Shown piece after piece: positions 1 to 10,862 of a stretch of DNA of 45,677 nucleotides (within the stretch, counting starts at the first letter, position 1; the number at the start of each line of letters is the position of its first letter). Below the pieces are notes generated by a model. It made no database searches, had not been told where the DNA came from, and was given only the letters and a program-made list of their open reading frames with translations. Source of the DNA: Dinochytrium kinnereticum (taxonomy: Eukaryota; Chytridiomycota; Chytridiomycetes; Chytridiales; Chytridiaceae); assembly GCA_027604005.1 (NCBI GenBank), contig JADGJT010000144.1:1-45677 (forward strand), read 5' to 3'. A program made the position numbers and the translations under genes.

Positions 1-3000
1 CCGGGGAGCAATGAACGCGAGGTTTGAGATTCAGAGTCCTTTACGAGCGGTTTGGCTGGTTCTATTTTTCAAGGAGTAAGGTTATGAAGGCAAGGTTAAC
101 GTCGAAGCCACGTAATGTTTGTAAACTGAGAAAATTGCAGCGCTCACCATCTTTACCACCATCAAAGGTATCAATCGTTTCAAAGCTATCAGTCGAAATC
201 CAAGCTTCTTCTGGCTCCATCCGGTGAGTGTCAGAATAATAACCACGGCAATCAGATCTGTACTCCTTCTCATCCAACGCTCGATCGGAATAGAGAAAGT
301 TTCCAAAGTCGGTGCTATCATAGATCTCTGGCGAGATCTGATCATGTGGGGAGTATCTTGAACTATAATCATCGTAGCGTTTCACTTTGGTATTCGTCTC
401 AGATTCGTACTCGGCAAAAGAGTTGTAATCTCTAAGATGAGTATCCTTTGCTTTGTTAGATGTTTTTTTAATTGGCTAAATGAATTTACATATTGAGGCT
501 GTCGACGTTCGTAGGACTTCCCAAGCTCATTATCCGAAATGCTAGACGTGGAAGAACCATAAAATTCATACGGCACGGAGCTCTTGCATGATATTAGTCA
601 AATTTCTCATATGAAGCACACTCACTCTACGATATCGCCGCCCCCGTCTTCCTCCATCACTCTCAGAATAACAATTGTCACTCGAACTACAGTCGTAATT
701 CGAATACGAATCAGCAGCGCTACACCAATATTCCGAATCTGTAAAATGATCATAGGGATAACTGGATCGAGATTCATAATTCATCGGTATCCTATTCCCA
801 TTCACCCCTTGTCTATAATTCTCCGCCATCAGCCTAAATCCATTATCTGGCGGTTGCCTAAAGTCAGCCAACCGCCCGCGGTAGTTGTTACGCATGTTGT
901 TCTGATGCCGTGAAGGTTTAATTCCACGCTTCCTTTTGTTAATTTTCTCCGAGCGAGGTAATGCGTCCGCTGAGTAAGCTCGGCGTCGAGTGTAACCTGG
1001 AAAATGACGAAGAAGCCGCAGGAGGAAGTCTCCTTTTACTCTGTACTCTTTACCGTCGTTGATAGAGGATGCGGAAAGTAGCATTTCTTCGTGAACCAGT
1101 GGTGGTCCAGATTGTTCAACTTTGGAGGGAGTGGTCGAAGTTTCTATAACTTCCTTTTCTTGCTGCTCTTTCACGTCTTTCAAAGGCTTTATGTCCTCTT
1201 GAAGGTTGGCCACGGTTTTTGCTTCACTTGTTTCCTTTGAGACTTGTCCGGGTGTTTTAATCGTATTATTAGTTTCTTCCGGAGCTTCGGCTTTCACCTC
1301 AGATTTAGTTGCCTGATTCTCCTCCGTGGACTTCAAGATACCCTGCCTGATGCTGCTGTCTGATGTTGATTTGAGTTTTGCGATACTTCCCGTCACGATA
1401 GATTGCTTTCCAGGGCTCGTCTTTGCCCGTTTGCTCGGTTTATTGATGGATTCGAGCGACTTCACAGGCGCTGTTGATGTTCTTTCCTTACCTAAATTCC
1501 GCATCGGCTCCTTACTGCCTCCTTCGTCGTCAGAAGCAGTATTTTTGATAACCTCGACTAAACCTGGTTTCGACGGAGGTGAGTCCGTGGTTGCTACCAC
1601 TTCAACTTTGCTCTTTGGTAATGCGGAGGCAACCCTTGTTCTTCCTAATGTCAAGGAAGGCCTTCTGGATGATATGCTTGTGGGTGGTAAAGACGTTGAA
1701 GATCGCCGCTTAAGGAGGACGGGCTTTATCTCCATCTTTCGTGACCGATTCTCTCCCGTTGAAGTCTGTTGTTTTGAAGATTCTACATGCTTCTCTTGCA
1801 CTAGACTTTCTTCCGTTTTGACATGTGTTTTCTCCTTTGATATGAGAGTTAAAAATTCATCGGAACCGAAGACTGTTGACCGACTGATTGTTTTAGATGA
1901 TGCAGTGGGTCCTTCTTTTATGAGAGCCAGGGAAATGTCGTCCGATTCTTCTATTTGAGTTTTATTCGCGTCTTTAGTAGGCTCAGCCGGAACAATAGCA
2001 CTGCCAGACCGCTTTTGCGAAGGGATGTGGTCGTCAGATGAGAGTTCAGTGTCGCTGGGCTTATCCGACTCGTTGTAGGAAGAGTCACTTAAAACAATTG
2101 GAGTCATCGACTCATCTTTGACTACATCCGCAAGAGGTACAGATTCAACTCCTGGTATTAATTCCGCCGCAGCTGATGGAGTCTTTCCACTTAGGTCCTC
2201 CTTCTTCTTGATATCTTTCGGGTTAGATGGTTTCAGGATGGCTTTTGTTGCACCAAGCCCTTTGGCTACATTCTTGCCTGTCTGTAAACCCATACCGCCA
2301 GTTTGAGTGTTGGGTTTTCCAGATTTAGTCGAGGGTGGAACACTTTTGGAGCGTGATGGTGCAGCATCTTTTGCGGGTGCCTTATTAAGGGACCGCGAAC
2401 GAGAATTTTGAGGAGCTGCAGTCTTCGATCTACTTGAGGTGATGGAGGCATTCGAAGCTGCCTTCTTTGCCGTGTCGATTAGAGCCCCAGCGTTTGCAGG
2501 CTTCGATACAGGTGCATCGGAGGTTTCACCGGAGCTGCTTGATGCTGGTTCCGAGCCAGACGATGTCTCAGAGCCCTCAGCCTCATTCTCATTAGCCTTT
2601 AATTTGGTAGTCTCCTTCTCAGTTTCCTTCTTTGCTACGGAAGTCAACGCTTTTTTCGGGGGCTTTGGGGGAGAATCAATAGCTTTAAGCTTTGATTTTT
2701 TCACCGTGATTTTGTTGGGATAGGCAGATGATGACCCAACTACTTCTTCCGCCAACGCCTCCTGAGAAGAGCTCTTTGATGCAGTCTGTGATCTTCTTCG
2801 TATTGGTCGACGAGTGTAATCGCTCGGCGATTCTGAAGACGACTCTGCCTCGCTTCCCGGCACCGCAGCCAAAATAGAACCTCTAGTCGGAGGCGGCTTA
2901 GATGACTTCTGTACTTTTCGCGGAGCTGTTTTTGTCGAAGCCGCGGTCTTTTCTACTTTCTCTACATTTCCCAAAGACTGCTGCTTTGCTCTCGAATCTA

Positions 3001-5278
3001 ACTGTTTGCCCGCAACATTAGGTTTCACGCTACTAGACCTTGATCGCAATGGTGCAGGAAGAGGTTCGGATAAAACCCCACTGCTCTCCTCGGTCTCCGA
3101 AGAAGTGGGTGGGGACTTGATTGTAACGGAGCGCGACCTGAATTTTATGCCTTTCGCCGAATCTCCGTCAGACGATTGGCTCGAGTTTTGATCTGTTTCA
3201 GAGGAAGACGACGTTGTAGGTATTTCTGTGGACGAGCGCAACCTCGACGTTGTGGGTTTGTCTTTTCCTTGACTTTTTAATCGGTTTGCCACTTCCTTTG
3301 GAGTTTCCCCGGGTTTTGGTAAGGTACTGGATGTTTTAGGCGCACTAGATTTCAACTTAGACGTCTTTTTCGTCGTATCCGCCGACTCCGGCTGGGTAGC
3401 TGACTTGATGGTACTGGTATTTTTTAAATAAGTTTTGTCGCCTACCGTGGGTGGCTTTTTCTCGCTCTCAGGTTCGATGTAGTTTAACGAATCCAAAGCC
3501 GCAAGCTTCAATTTTGCTTCATTATTTGGGGTGATGGATACCCGCCGACCTAGGAGTTTTGGAAGCTTTGTTCCCTGAGCTATAGCTTTGTTATCTACAC
3601 TGCCTCTTATCTCTTTGGCTCCGGCCGTAGTTAACGAAGCTCTTCCTGGCTGAGATGGAGGTGAATCGGTTCCTGTACCTTCCGTAGATTTGACATTCGT
3701 TGCTGTAGTGGCAGTTTCTGAGATCGCAGTACGTCTATTTGAAGTTGGTGCAACACTTTTATCGGGCAAAGTCATTGCTTTTTCGGTAGTCCCAATATCC
3801 AAACTCAGTGTTGGTTCAGTCGAAGCCTGCCTACTCTTCTCACGCTCGGAGGTCGGTAAATCGCGTTCGGAGGCGCCTCTAATTTCATCTTTGACTCCAG
3901 TACGAGATGAGAGGCCCTTCCTGGCGATTTCGAAACTGGGCTCTCTGGTCGCGCCATGTGCAAGAGCTGGTTGAGGCTGGGAAAAGGGTGAACCAAACTC
4001 ATCCTCATTAGAGTCATTGCCTCCGGTACGTTCGAAATCTTGCAATCCACTAATCCTGACTGACTCTATTTTTCTCTCTTCTACGCGCTTTAGGTCATTC
4101 GTTTCCTTGGCTTCAAGAGGGGCCTCTTCTGTTTTTTGATCGCTTTTCGCTCGGCTGGGTGCACGACGAATAGAGTTTCGAAGTGAGGGTGGAGTGGATA
4201 CTGCCTTTTGGAATTTCACATCCTTTTGATCCTCCTCCCCATCCGTTTGCAGTCCATTGCCAGTCGCTTCTCCCTCAACCTTTTGACTACGAGAAATGCT
4301 CTTATCGGTATCTTGCAGTATTATCTCAGTGTTTTTGGCTACAGTAGCAGTTGTACTTGGACGCATCTTTTCACTCGAATGTTCATTCCCCAACACAACA
4401 CTTCTCTTTAAAGATAATGTCGTAGATGAATCTGAGTTGACGTTCTTTGAACATTGGTTCAGCAGCTAAGTAAGTAAATGAAGTGGTGTGATTTGCTTAC
4501 TTTGTTTTCTGATGGTCTGAAACCACCTTCTCTAATTTCAAGACGATCACTCTCGTTTGGAGTTTTACTGTTCTCATTTTTTGTGCCTTCCTTTGACGAG
4601 TCTTGAGGCACAACTGCACTCTTTTTTGAAATTGTTCCGCCAGCAGTATCAATTCGTGTGTTTGATCGTCGCTGTAGCTCCGTTTGTCTAAGAGTTGCAG
4701 AAGCTTCTCGATGTTTCGCTCCTTCCCCAGCCTCATTCAGAGGTCCACGATCGGAATTGTTGAGACGTCCATCAGACCTTTGATGCTGTTCTGCCTGTCT
4801 CTGAGTTTCCAAGCCTTTTACAGATTTTTCTTCAGCTACAGCCATTCTCGGTGGTCCATTTTCCGAATCTTTGCCGCCTATCTCTGCATTTCCACTTCCA
4901 CTGGTGCCTGAATCGTTTGGGGTAAATTGGACGCTTTCGACGACAGGTTTAGGTCCTTCAAATGAGTTCACAGGATTTGATTGACTCCGACTGGCTAATG
5001 CCTGAAAAAGTATTAATCTAGGAACACTGCTACGCCCTTACTTCATCCATCAATGGCTTCGTTGTCACAGAATTGTTGGATACTGCTTTCTTTGGAAGAG
5101 ACGGCAGGTTCTGCGTTCCATCGATAGGTTCCTTCTCAGGAGGAAGTCCGATGATTTCAGCAGAGCCAACGGTTTGGTTTAGAGGAATAGAAACGAGCAA
5201 GAGATTCCTGGAGACTTCATCCTCATCTCGCTTCACCTCTCGGCGTTGCGAGACCCCATCTCCAGAGGTACTGGCCAT
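1..5278 (-). CDS. Very large disordered Ser/Thr/Lys-rich protein, partial at the left edge
   Basis: I do not recognise this protein. It reads as at least six exons on the minus strand: 5278-5042, 5001-4501, 4465-626, 582-490, 445-148 and 61-1. All junctions are GT-AG and keep frame, giving about 1,670 residues before the window ends. The sequence is low-complexity throughout, rich in S, T, K, P and E. It has many SSSETE- or SGSEPASSSS-like acidic-serine runs and recurring SPPSKP motifs, and no visible catalytic domain or membrane segment. The C-terminal part changes character: an Arg cluster (GRRGRRYRR) is followed by Tyr/Ser/Asp-rich stretches such as YDDYSSRYS. A scaffold, cytoskeletal or RNA-associated disordered protein would fit, but nothing specific supports a choice. 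If the last intron (147-62) is not spliced, the protein stops at 68-66 instead. The start is the first ATG after an in-frame stop; an extra upstream exon is possible. Confidence 0.75.
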
Positions 5279-5392
5279 CACCGGGCCGCTGTTTGCTGGG
5301 TCCTCTTCTCACGGTAATGGACAAAAAAGTAATACAGCGCGCATGAAGACAAAAGATCGCCATTACTTGGTCCATCACAAAGGATATATTAA

Positions 5393-5820
5393 TTAATTTA
5401 GTGGGGCTGCAAGACAGTGAAGGTATTGGGAGACTTGAAGGATATCAATTCGGCATCGCTTTCCCATGAAGTTTGACAGGAGTGTGAGGGCCGCTCGAAG
5501 TTTAGGGCCCGCGCTGACGAGATGGGTTCAGATACTTAAGGCAATACAGCACAACGGCAAAAGATGACATACTCGGTCGGAGTCCTTATGAAAGCTTCGT
5601 TCTCCCTTTCTTTAAAATGAAGAACGTCCACCTGAATCGCCGTTCCGACAACGCCAAAAGCCTCCTTCAAAGACTTTTCAACTGCGGCTTGGAAATAAGC
5701 AGAATTGAACACCATCTGTGATTCAAACGTACTAAAACATGCTTGATAAGACCGAGACTTTCAACCATGGGCACACGTTTTGCATCGAATATACTCCCAC
5801 TTGCTTCCAGACACCGTCAT
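5393..5820 (-). CDS. RPP14: RNase P/MRP protein subunit, Rpp14/Pop5 family
   Basis: A small three-exon gene: 5820-5777, 5731-5573 and 5513-5393, with introns of 45 and 59 nt. Exon lengths sum to 324 nt, giving 107 residues. The core reads AVEKSLKEAFGVVGTA, then IQVDVLHFKE, then a break and RAALTLLSNFMGKRCRIDI. These follow the order of vertebrate Rpp14: a helix ending in LFGEV, the strand LDILTYEE, then SSLTLLGSYKGKK. The family binds the catalytic RNA of RNase P and RNase MRP and acts in tRNA 5' processing and pre-rRNA cleavage in the nucleus. Length is close to that of the family (about 110-125). It is divergently arranged with the DEAD-box helicase gene at 5905, with about 84 bp between the two ATGs. 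Assignment to Rpp14 rather than Pop5 rests on the TLL-GxKCxxxI pattern and is likely but not certain. Confidence 0.75.
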
Positions 5821-5904
5821 CGACTGGCTATTGAGCGATGGGTCCCTTTTCCGTTTCGCCGACATGTCATTTGAATACAGGAAAAAAAGTTCTTTTGAAG
5901 TAGG

Positions 5905-7226
5905 ATGTCCTCATTTTGGCCAGCGGCGTTGAAGAGAACGCTCGGGACGCACGGCATTCAAGAGCCAAGTTCCATTCAGCGCATGGTTTGGACCATATAC
6001 CTGCTGTATCTAAAGGTCATAAGGCTTTTGAACCCATTCACAAAGGAAACAACTGCATAATCGCCGCGGAAACGGGATCTGGAAAGACATTGGCATATCT
6101 TCTCCCCATTCTCAGTAAACTCATGCAGACAGATTCGAGGCATCCTGGATCAAAAGCACACCCACTATCGCCAAGAGCTCTATTATTCACCTTAAATCGA
6201 GAGCTCTGCCTGCAACTCTTGTCAGTCATTGGCAGGGTGGCAAGCCCAGGATCCCCCTTCTCAAACATCACTGCCGTCTCGCTACCCACTCCAGTTGGAG
6301 TTCCCATCGGTCGCTTTCGTCTACCAGATATAATGGTTTCCAATCCTTCTCAGTTTCACGCGGAATTCAAAAACAAGAAGACCCTTCAGAGTCTTCTGGA
6401 TAGGACAGAATGCGTTGTTTTCGACGAGGCCGATGCCTCATTGGAGAAGGATGGAGTGAAGGTTCTCAAAGGCATTCATTCAACTTTGAGCGAAGTCAAA
6501 AATAATGGAAATGGAACTCCTCAATTTATATTCGCTGCGGCAACCTTCCCAACGTCAAAGTCTCAGGGAAAGTCAGCAACTCTTACGAACAAGATCGCCA
6601 AGCTATTTCCTAATATCGATATTGTTTCCACGGAAGGACATCATCGGTTTTCAGACAGACTACGTCAGACCTTTATTCCAGTTGTATCTGACCGAGAGTC
6701 TCTCCATGCTGAAAAAGAGTTCCAATTAAAGCTGAGAGCCACAATCAAGATCATACGTGAATGCCTCGCATCTGGCGCTATTTCAAGGATCATTATATTC
6801 TGTCGAAGCAAATTGCGCGTCGTCCACCTTCACGCATGCCTAAATGCTGAGTTCTCAGATCAAGCCGATGGACAGCTCTTACTGGAGAGTATTCACGATG
6901 ATGTACCCTTGGACGATCGAACTGCGGGTATCCTACCGTTTCTCATTGATAAAACCCCCAAAGAAAGAAAAATATCTGTTTTAATGGGTACCGACTTCCT
7001 TAGCAGGGGATTTGACTTTCGCGATATTTCTGTCATTTTGTCGTTTGACTTTCCAGCGGATATTGCAACCTACCTACATAGAGTTGGTCGTGCCGCTCGA
7101 TTTGAGAAGACTGGGGAGGCTATTTCTTTTGTGGCTCCCCGCGATGCGACGTTGGCTAAACTTATAGAAACAACTCTTTTTGATGATGGTGTTTCGATGC
7201 CCATATTGCCCCCTTTGAGAAAATAA
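5905..7226 (+). CDS. DEAD-box ATP-dependent RNA helicase
   Basis: Two exons, 5905-5985 and 6024-7226, joined over a 38-nt intron, give about 427 residues. The splice restores the Q motif and its spacing to Walker A: PSSIQ, RMAFEPIHKGNN, then AETGSGKT at about residues 43-50. Further motifs are DEAD in VVFDEADAS (II), AAAT in place of SAT (III), RIIIFCRSK (IV), MGTDFLSRGFDF (V) and HRVGRAAR (VI). Motif Ia reads LLFTLNREL rather than the usual PTREL. It has no long extensions. The compact build and variant motifs recall mitochondrial DEAD-box proteins such as Mrh4 or DDX28, which act in mitoribosome assembly, but I cannot fix the orthologue. A Met at 5916 in another frame gives a longer single ORF, but it destroys the Q motif. 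Confidence 0.88.
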
Positions 7227-7244
7227 AAAAACAAAACTCAATAA

Positions 7245-7865
7245 ATGTCTTCACCACCAGGGTACTCGTTGTGGATTGGCGCGCCAAAAGAAAGCATAAT
7301 TGGCCAGCAGCTGGTCGATGTAGTGAACGAGTTCGGTGATCGGCTTGGAACCCCAAAGGTTTGACCACTTCACCTCACTTAAGAATCAACATGCTGTTAG
7401 TGGCAACCCCACATCACACTTCTTGGACAAGTCACGGATCCATACCCGCAATTGGAGAAGAAACTCCAAAGCCTCTGCCAGAACATCAAACCATTCAAAG
7501 TTCTGCTCACCGACATTGTGACGAGGGACCTTTTCTTTCAAGTTGGTATCTTCATGTATGCTTTCATCTCAACATAATGGTAGTGCGTAATGGCAAAGGT
7601 TGAGGAAGCATCAGAGCTGATGGACTTCAACCGGATGGTAGCAGAGATATTTCCTAGGCCGGATAGTATTTATTGGCCTCATTTGAGTTTGGTTTATGGC
7701 GATTTGACGGCGGACCTGAAAGCATCGGTTCAAGAGGAAATAAGGACTTCCAGCAAATGGTCAATCGTGGGTTCAATGGTGGAGGTTAAGACTGTGGAGG
7801 TATGGAGTACGGAGGGTCCTGTGCACACCTGGTTTAAAGCAGGAGAGATTAATCTCCACGGATAA
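7245..7865 (+). CDS. 2',3'-cyclic phosphodiesterase of the 2H superfamily (CPDase-like)
   Basis: Three exons: 7245-7358, 7401-7541 and 7584-7865, with two 42-nt introns, give 178 residues. The protein starts SPPGYSLWIGAP. It carries the two 2H signature motifs, PHITLLG at about residues 41-47 and PHLSLVYGD in the C-terminal half, whose histidines form the active site. The junction FFQCVMAKVEEASEL also matches the central strand of plant and yeast cyclic phosphodiesterases. The family opens cyclic phosphates such as ADP-ribose 1'',2''-cyclic phosphate, a by-product of tRNA splicing. The size fits the family (about 180-240). It starts only 18 bp after the helicase stop codon, in the same orientation. 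Both active-site motifs are complete, so it is likely functional. Confidence 0.88.
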
Positions 7866-7992
7866 CTTTACGATTTTAAGTAATAATATATGTACATGCT
7901 CCATCATTTTTAACTGCTCTTAGTGTACCCTTGGCTATCATTTTTTAACAGCCCTTGGTGTACGCTGGGCCTCTTCGCGGTACTCGCGGATC

Positions 7993-9835
7993 CTAGTCAT
8001 TATTTCTCGTACGAGAACGGGATCTTTCATCGTTTCTATTTGCAGATCTGGAGCGACCAACTCTTTCCTCGTCGTTTTCCCGTGGCCTTGACGATCCTTT
8101 CCTCTCCGACCCCCTCCGTCTCTCGCCATTCCTGTCGTGCTCATTTTCCCTCGTTCTCGACCTCGCCCTAGTAGCCGGAGATCTGGGCAAATCTTCCGTG
8201 TTTCCCCTTGCCTCATCCTCAGTTTGCCTCTTTCGTGCCTTTGGAGCAGGCGACCCAGACCCCTCGTTTGCCGCGTTATCTACCCGTTTTTGAGATCTTC
8301 CTGATTTTGTTCTACCTGAGTCCTCGTCGTTAGCTCGGGACTGGCTCTCAGATCTTCCTGATCTGGCCCGTAGAGTGTCATCTTCGTTTGTTCGTTTCTG
8401 GCTCGTGGATCTTCCAGATCTGGGTCGCGGAGAAGCTCCACCTCGTATTTCTACAGTCTTATCATAAAAGTCATCGCCTCCTTGCCCGTCCCTATGCTCT
8501 TGCTGAATAGCATACGTTGATCGTGAGATAGATGCTGATGTTCGTGGAGACTATACAGATTAAAATAGGGGTCGGAGAAGTGAGGCAACCTTTTCAAAGT
8601 TTTTAAAATCGCCTGTGGAGGTGGCTGATTTAGACGCAAGTCGGTCTCGAGATGTGGCGCTTGTATCGATTGCCATATGATCAAGCGATGCCTTCTTCTG
8701 TCTCATAGACAGCTCAGGTTGATTATCACGTCGATCAGTCGAGTGCCTTCGGTTCTTTTTTGATGTTGCTATGTTATCGGTGGAAACCTTTGAGGTGGTT
8801 GATGGTTTGCGCTCTTTGAAGATTTAGCGCAGGAAGAAGTTAGGGTGTTACCTCTTCTAGAGTTATCCGTTTGAGACTTGCGTAGCCTCTCGGATTTATC
8901 ATCTAAGTTTTAAAGGATCAAATAAGCTGTATATCAACAAGAGAAGAAAGGAGCTCTGTTTAAAGGTTACCTGCATTCTTTGACGAAGGCATAGGAGATG
9001 AAGGCATAGACTGCTGCCTCTGCATTGACGGGTTTGGATGCATCGACACGTCTCCCACAGACTGATTTCGAAGTTTTTTTGCCTCTGCCACCCTTTCCAA
9101 GAGAGTTCCAGGACCAGGCGGCAAACCATCAGGCCCAGTTTCCTTTTTCTCAGCCTCAGACTTCCGCCTTGCCTCTGCCATCTTCTGCATCAATGTCTCT
9201 GCTCCAGTTGGCGGCGGCTCACTTCCCATTCTCTCTCTTTGTGCTGCAGCAACTTTATCCATGAGTGTTCCAGCATTTCCACCTCCTGGAATCGGATTTA
9301 TGTTGGCATTGGCTCCAACGCGCGCTTCACGTTGCGGCCTAAGCTTGTATTTCGCAAATACAAAGATGGCCAGTGCAAGTACCGTACCGCATCCTACAGC
9401 TATGACGGTGACCCCCCAAGTCGGAAGTGCCGACCCAGCTCCACCATTCGAAGCGCTGGACCCGACATCAGGGCACCAGGCTGCGATGGGACATTCTGAT
9501 ATCAACCCTTGCGGGGTGTTAAGCGTGATGCGAGCATTCTTCTTTGGATCCTCATTATTCGGAGTGATCATATTGAAAACTGCAAAGAAGTTTTGCGAGT
9601 TGGTGGAAGTACACCGATAAGATCTCATCCCTGCAGTCACGGTCGGCTCATCGCATCTCACGGACCCCACCGGAGCACGAAACGGTTGCGGCCCCATCTG
9701 ATACGTCGAAGGAAAGGAGATAGTTACGTCGTATTTTTCAGCATTGGCATTATCCTCGTTCTTGACGGTGACGTTCAGCAGCATCTGCGTGCTGCCCCAG
9801 GTTGGGTCAGCAGTGCAGCACAGCGTCGTTGCCAT
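7993..9835 (-). CDS. Single-pass membrane protein with Arg/Ser-repeat cytoplasmic tail
   Basis: I do not recognise a named family. Four exons, 9835-8971, 8902-8852, 8813-8590 and 8550-7993, sum to 1,698 nt and give 565 residues. The N-terminal part (to about residue 140) has paired Cys residues (CCTADPTW, VRCDEPTV, SYRCTSTN, ECPIAAWCPD) and looks like an ectodomain. A hydrophobic span follows (TVIAVGCGTVLALAIFVFA), then a basic stop-transfer KYKLRPQR. The long tail carries repeated helical units (GTLMDKVAAAQRER, ETLMQKMAEARRK, GTLLERVAEAKK). It then has Arg/Ser repeats with an SGRS core and ends in a strongly RS/RE-rich region. No convincing signal peptide precedes the ectodomain in this model, so an upstream exon may be missing. 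The start at 9835 is the weakest part. It is convergent with the cyclic phosphodiesterase gene. Confidence 0.7.
8190..8470 (-). repeat. Coding repeats with SGRS core in the membrane-protein tail
   Basis: At least three degenerate units of roughly 50 bp read on the minus strand as RSGRSTSQKRTNED, RSGRSESQSRANDE and KSGRSQKRVDN. At DNA level each contains a variant of AGATCTGGAAGATC. They lie in the last exon and give the tail its Arg/Ser character. This suggests expansion by tandem duplication. Confidence 0.7.
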
Positions 9836-9889
9836 GAGCAGTGAATGGACTGACAATCCAGTGTTGCACACACATCTCCGACAGTCCCA

Positions 9890-10855
9890 ATGTCCACAAT
9901 CTTCTTCCCATCGCTGGTGACCGATGCAGCGCCGTATGCGCCGGCATGGCTGGCCTCTTTCCATCTGTACAAGTACATTGTTTTCTGCGCTGTCACTCTG
10001 GGGGTGGGATATCCGATGTATAGACTCATTGCCGTGCATTGGCTTGGATGGGAGGGCCACAAGAAGTCACCCACAAAGCATTTCAAGTAAGCATTTTAAA
10101 GCCATCCTGCGCATCAACGCGGTAACATTCAACCCCAGCGATATTGTCTCTGGAATAGGCTATAATTTGGCATTATTTTCCTTTGGAAATTACTCCAACA
10201 CCCTGAAGTGAGATATCATAGACAACGTTTCACTCACGAACTAAACCATCGCAAGCTGGATAATGCTGGTATCTTTCCTCCCATCTCTCTTCCTATTCGG
10301 ATGGCTAGCAGAAGCACCATTCCTTCGGCATTCTTTTGCAACGATACGCAATTGGTCTATTGGAATGCATGCCACGATCATCATCGCAGTTGTGGTCATT
10401 TTGGGAGCTTTGGGATATCATCTCCGCCTGGCTTATATAATCAGGGTCGATTCGGAGGGACGTCAGTGTTTATTGGGCTGGTACCTGTTGCTTCTTTTGA
10501 TCCCTGTGATATTGTTACTTCTGGGAGTTGCAGTTGGGTGGATTCAAAATCGAGGCGGGGTTCTTGTGAAGAGAACTCCAAAGGGATCCACACTGCCAGG
10601 ATCAGAATCTTCAGAAGTGCTTCAGGCATGTCAGGCAAGCCTGCGGTGGAAAAAGATATCACTTCATCCACATCATTGGGCGATATTTTACGTCCTTGCC
10701 TTTTTAACAAGATGGGAGGATGCTGTAAGTCATTCAACACATAAATTCTCTTGGCTGAAATCTGCCAAAAGGTTTCCAACGTCGCAGCGGGCATGGTCAT
10801 CGGAATATACATACATGGGGTTGCCGCGTACGGTCATGATCATTTATTGGAATGA
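9890..10855 (+). CDS. Multi-pass membrane protein, LCCL-protein-like membrane domain
   Basis: Four exons, 9890-10086, 10139-10207, 10256-10724 and 10772-10855, sum to 819 nt and give 272 residues. Hydrophobic stretches include LYKYIVFCAVTLGVGYPMY near residue 30, LVSFLPSLFLFGWLAEAP, ATIIIAVVVILGALGYHL and GWYLLLLLIPVILLLLGVAV. The C-terminal section LHPHHWAIFYVLAFLTRW, then GMVIGIYIHGVAAYG, resembles what I recall of the C-terminal membrane region of fungal LCCL-domain proteins (LHPHHY, FxTRxS, GxFxxGVAxxG). No LCCL domain is present here. The function is unknown and the relation is tentative. The stop lies 7 bp from that of the carboxypeptidase gene on the other strand. The first exon faces an open antisense frame, discussed in the findings. 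Confidence 0.72.
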
Positions 10856-10862
10856 TGCTCTC

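Noticed and set aside
1326..1958. A 210-codon plus-strand ORF.
   Set aside because: It is antisense to the long low-complexity exon of the minus-strand gene and has no protein-like features of its own; biased codon composition explains it.
5916..6050. Single long ORF for the helicase starting at 5916, or a frameshifted pseudogene.
   Set aside because: A 38-nt intron (5986-6023) joins the frame holding the Q motif (PSSIQ) to the frame holding Walker A with canonical spacing, so neither the alternative start nor a frameshift is needed.
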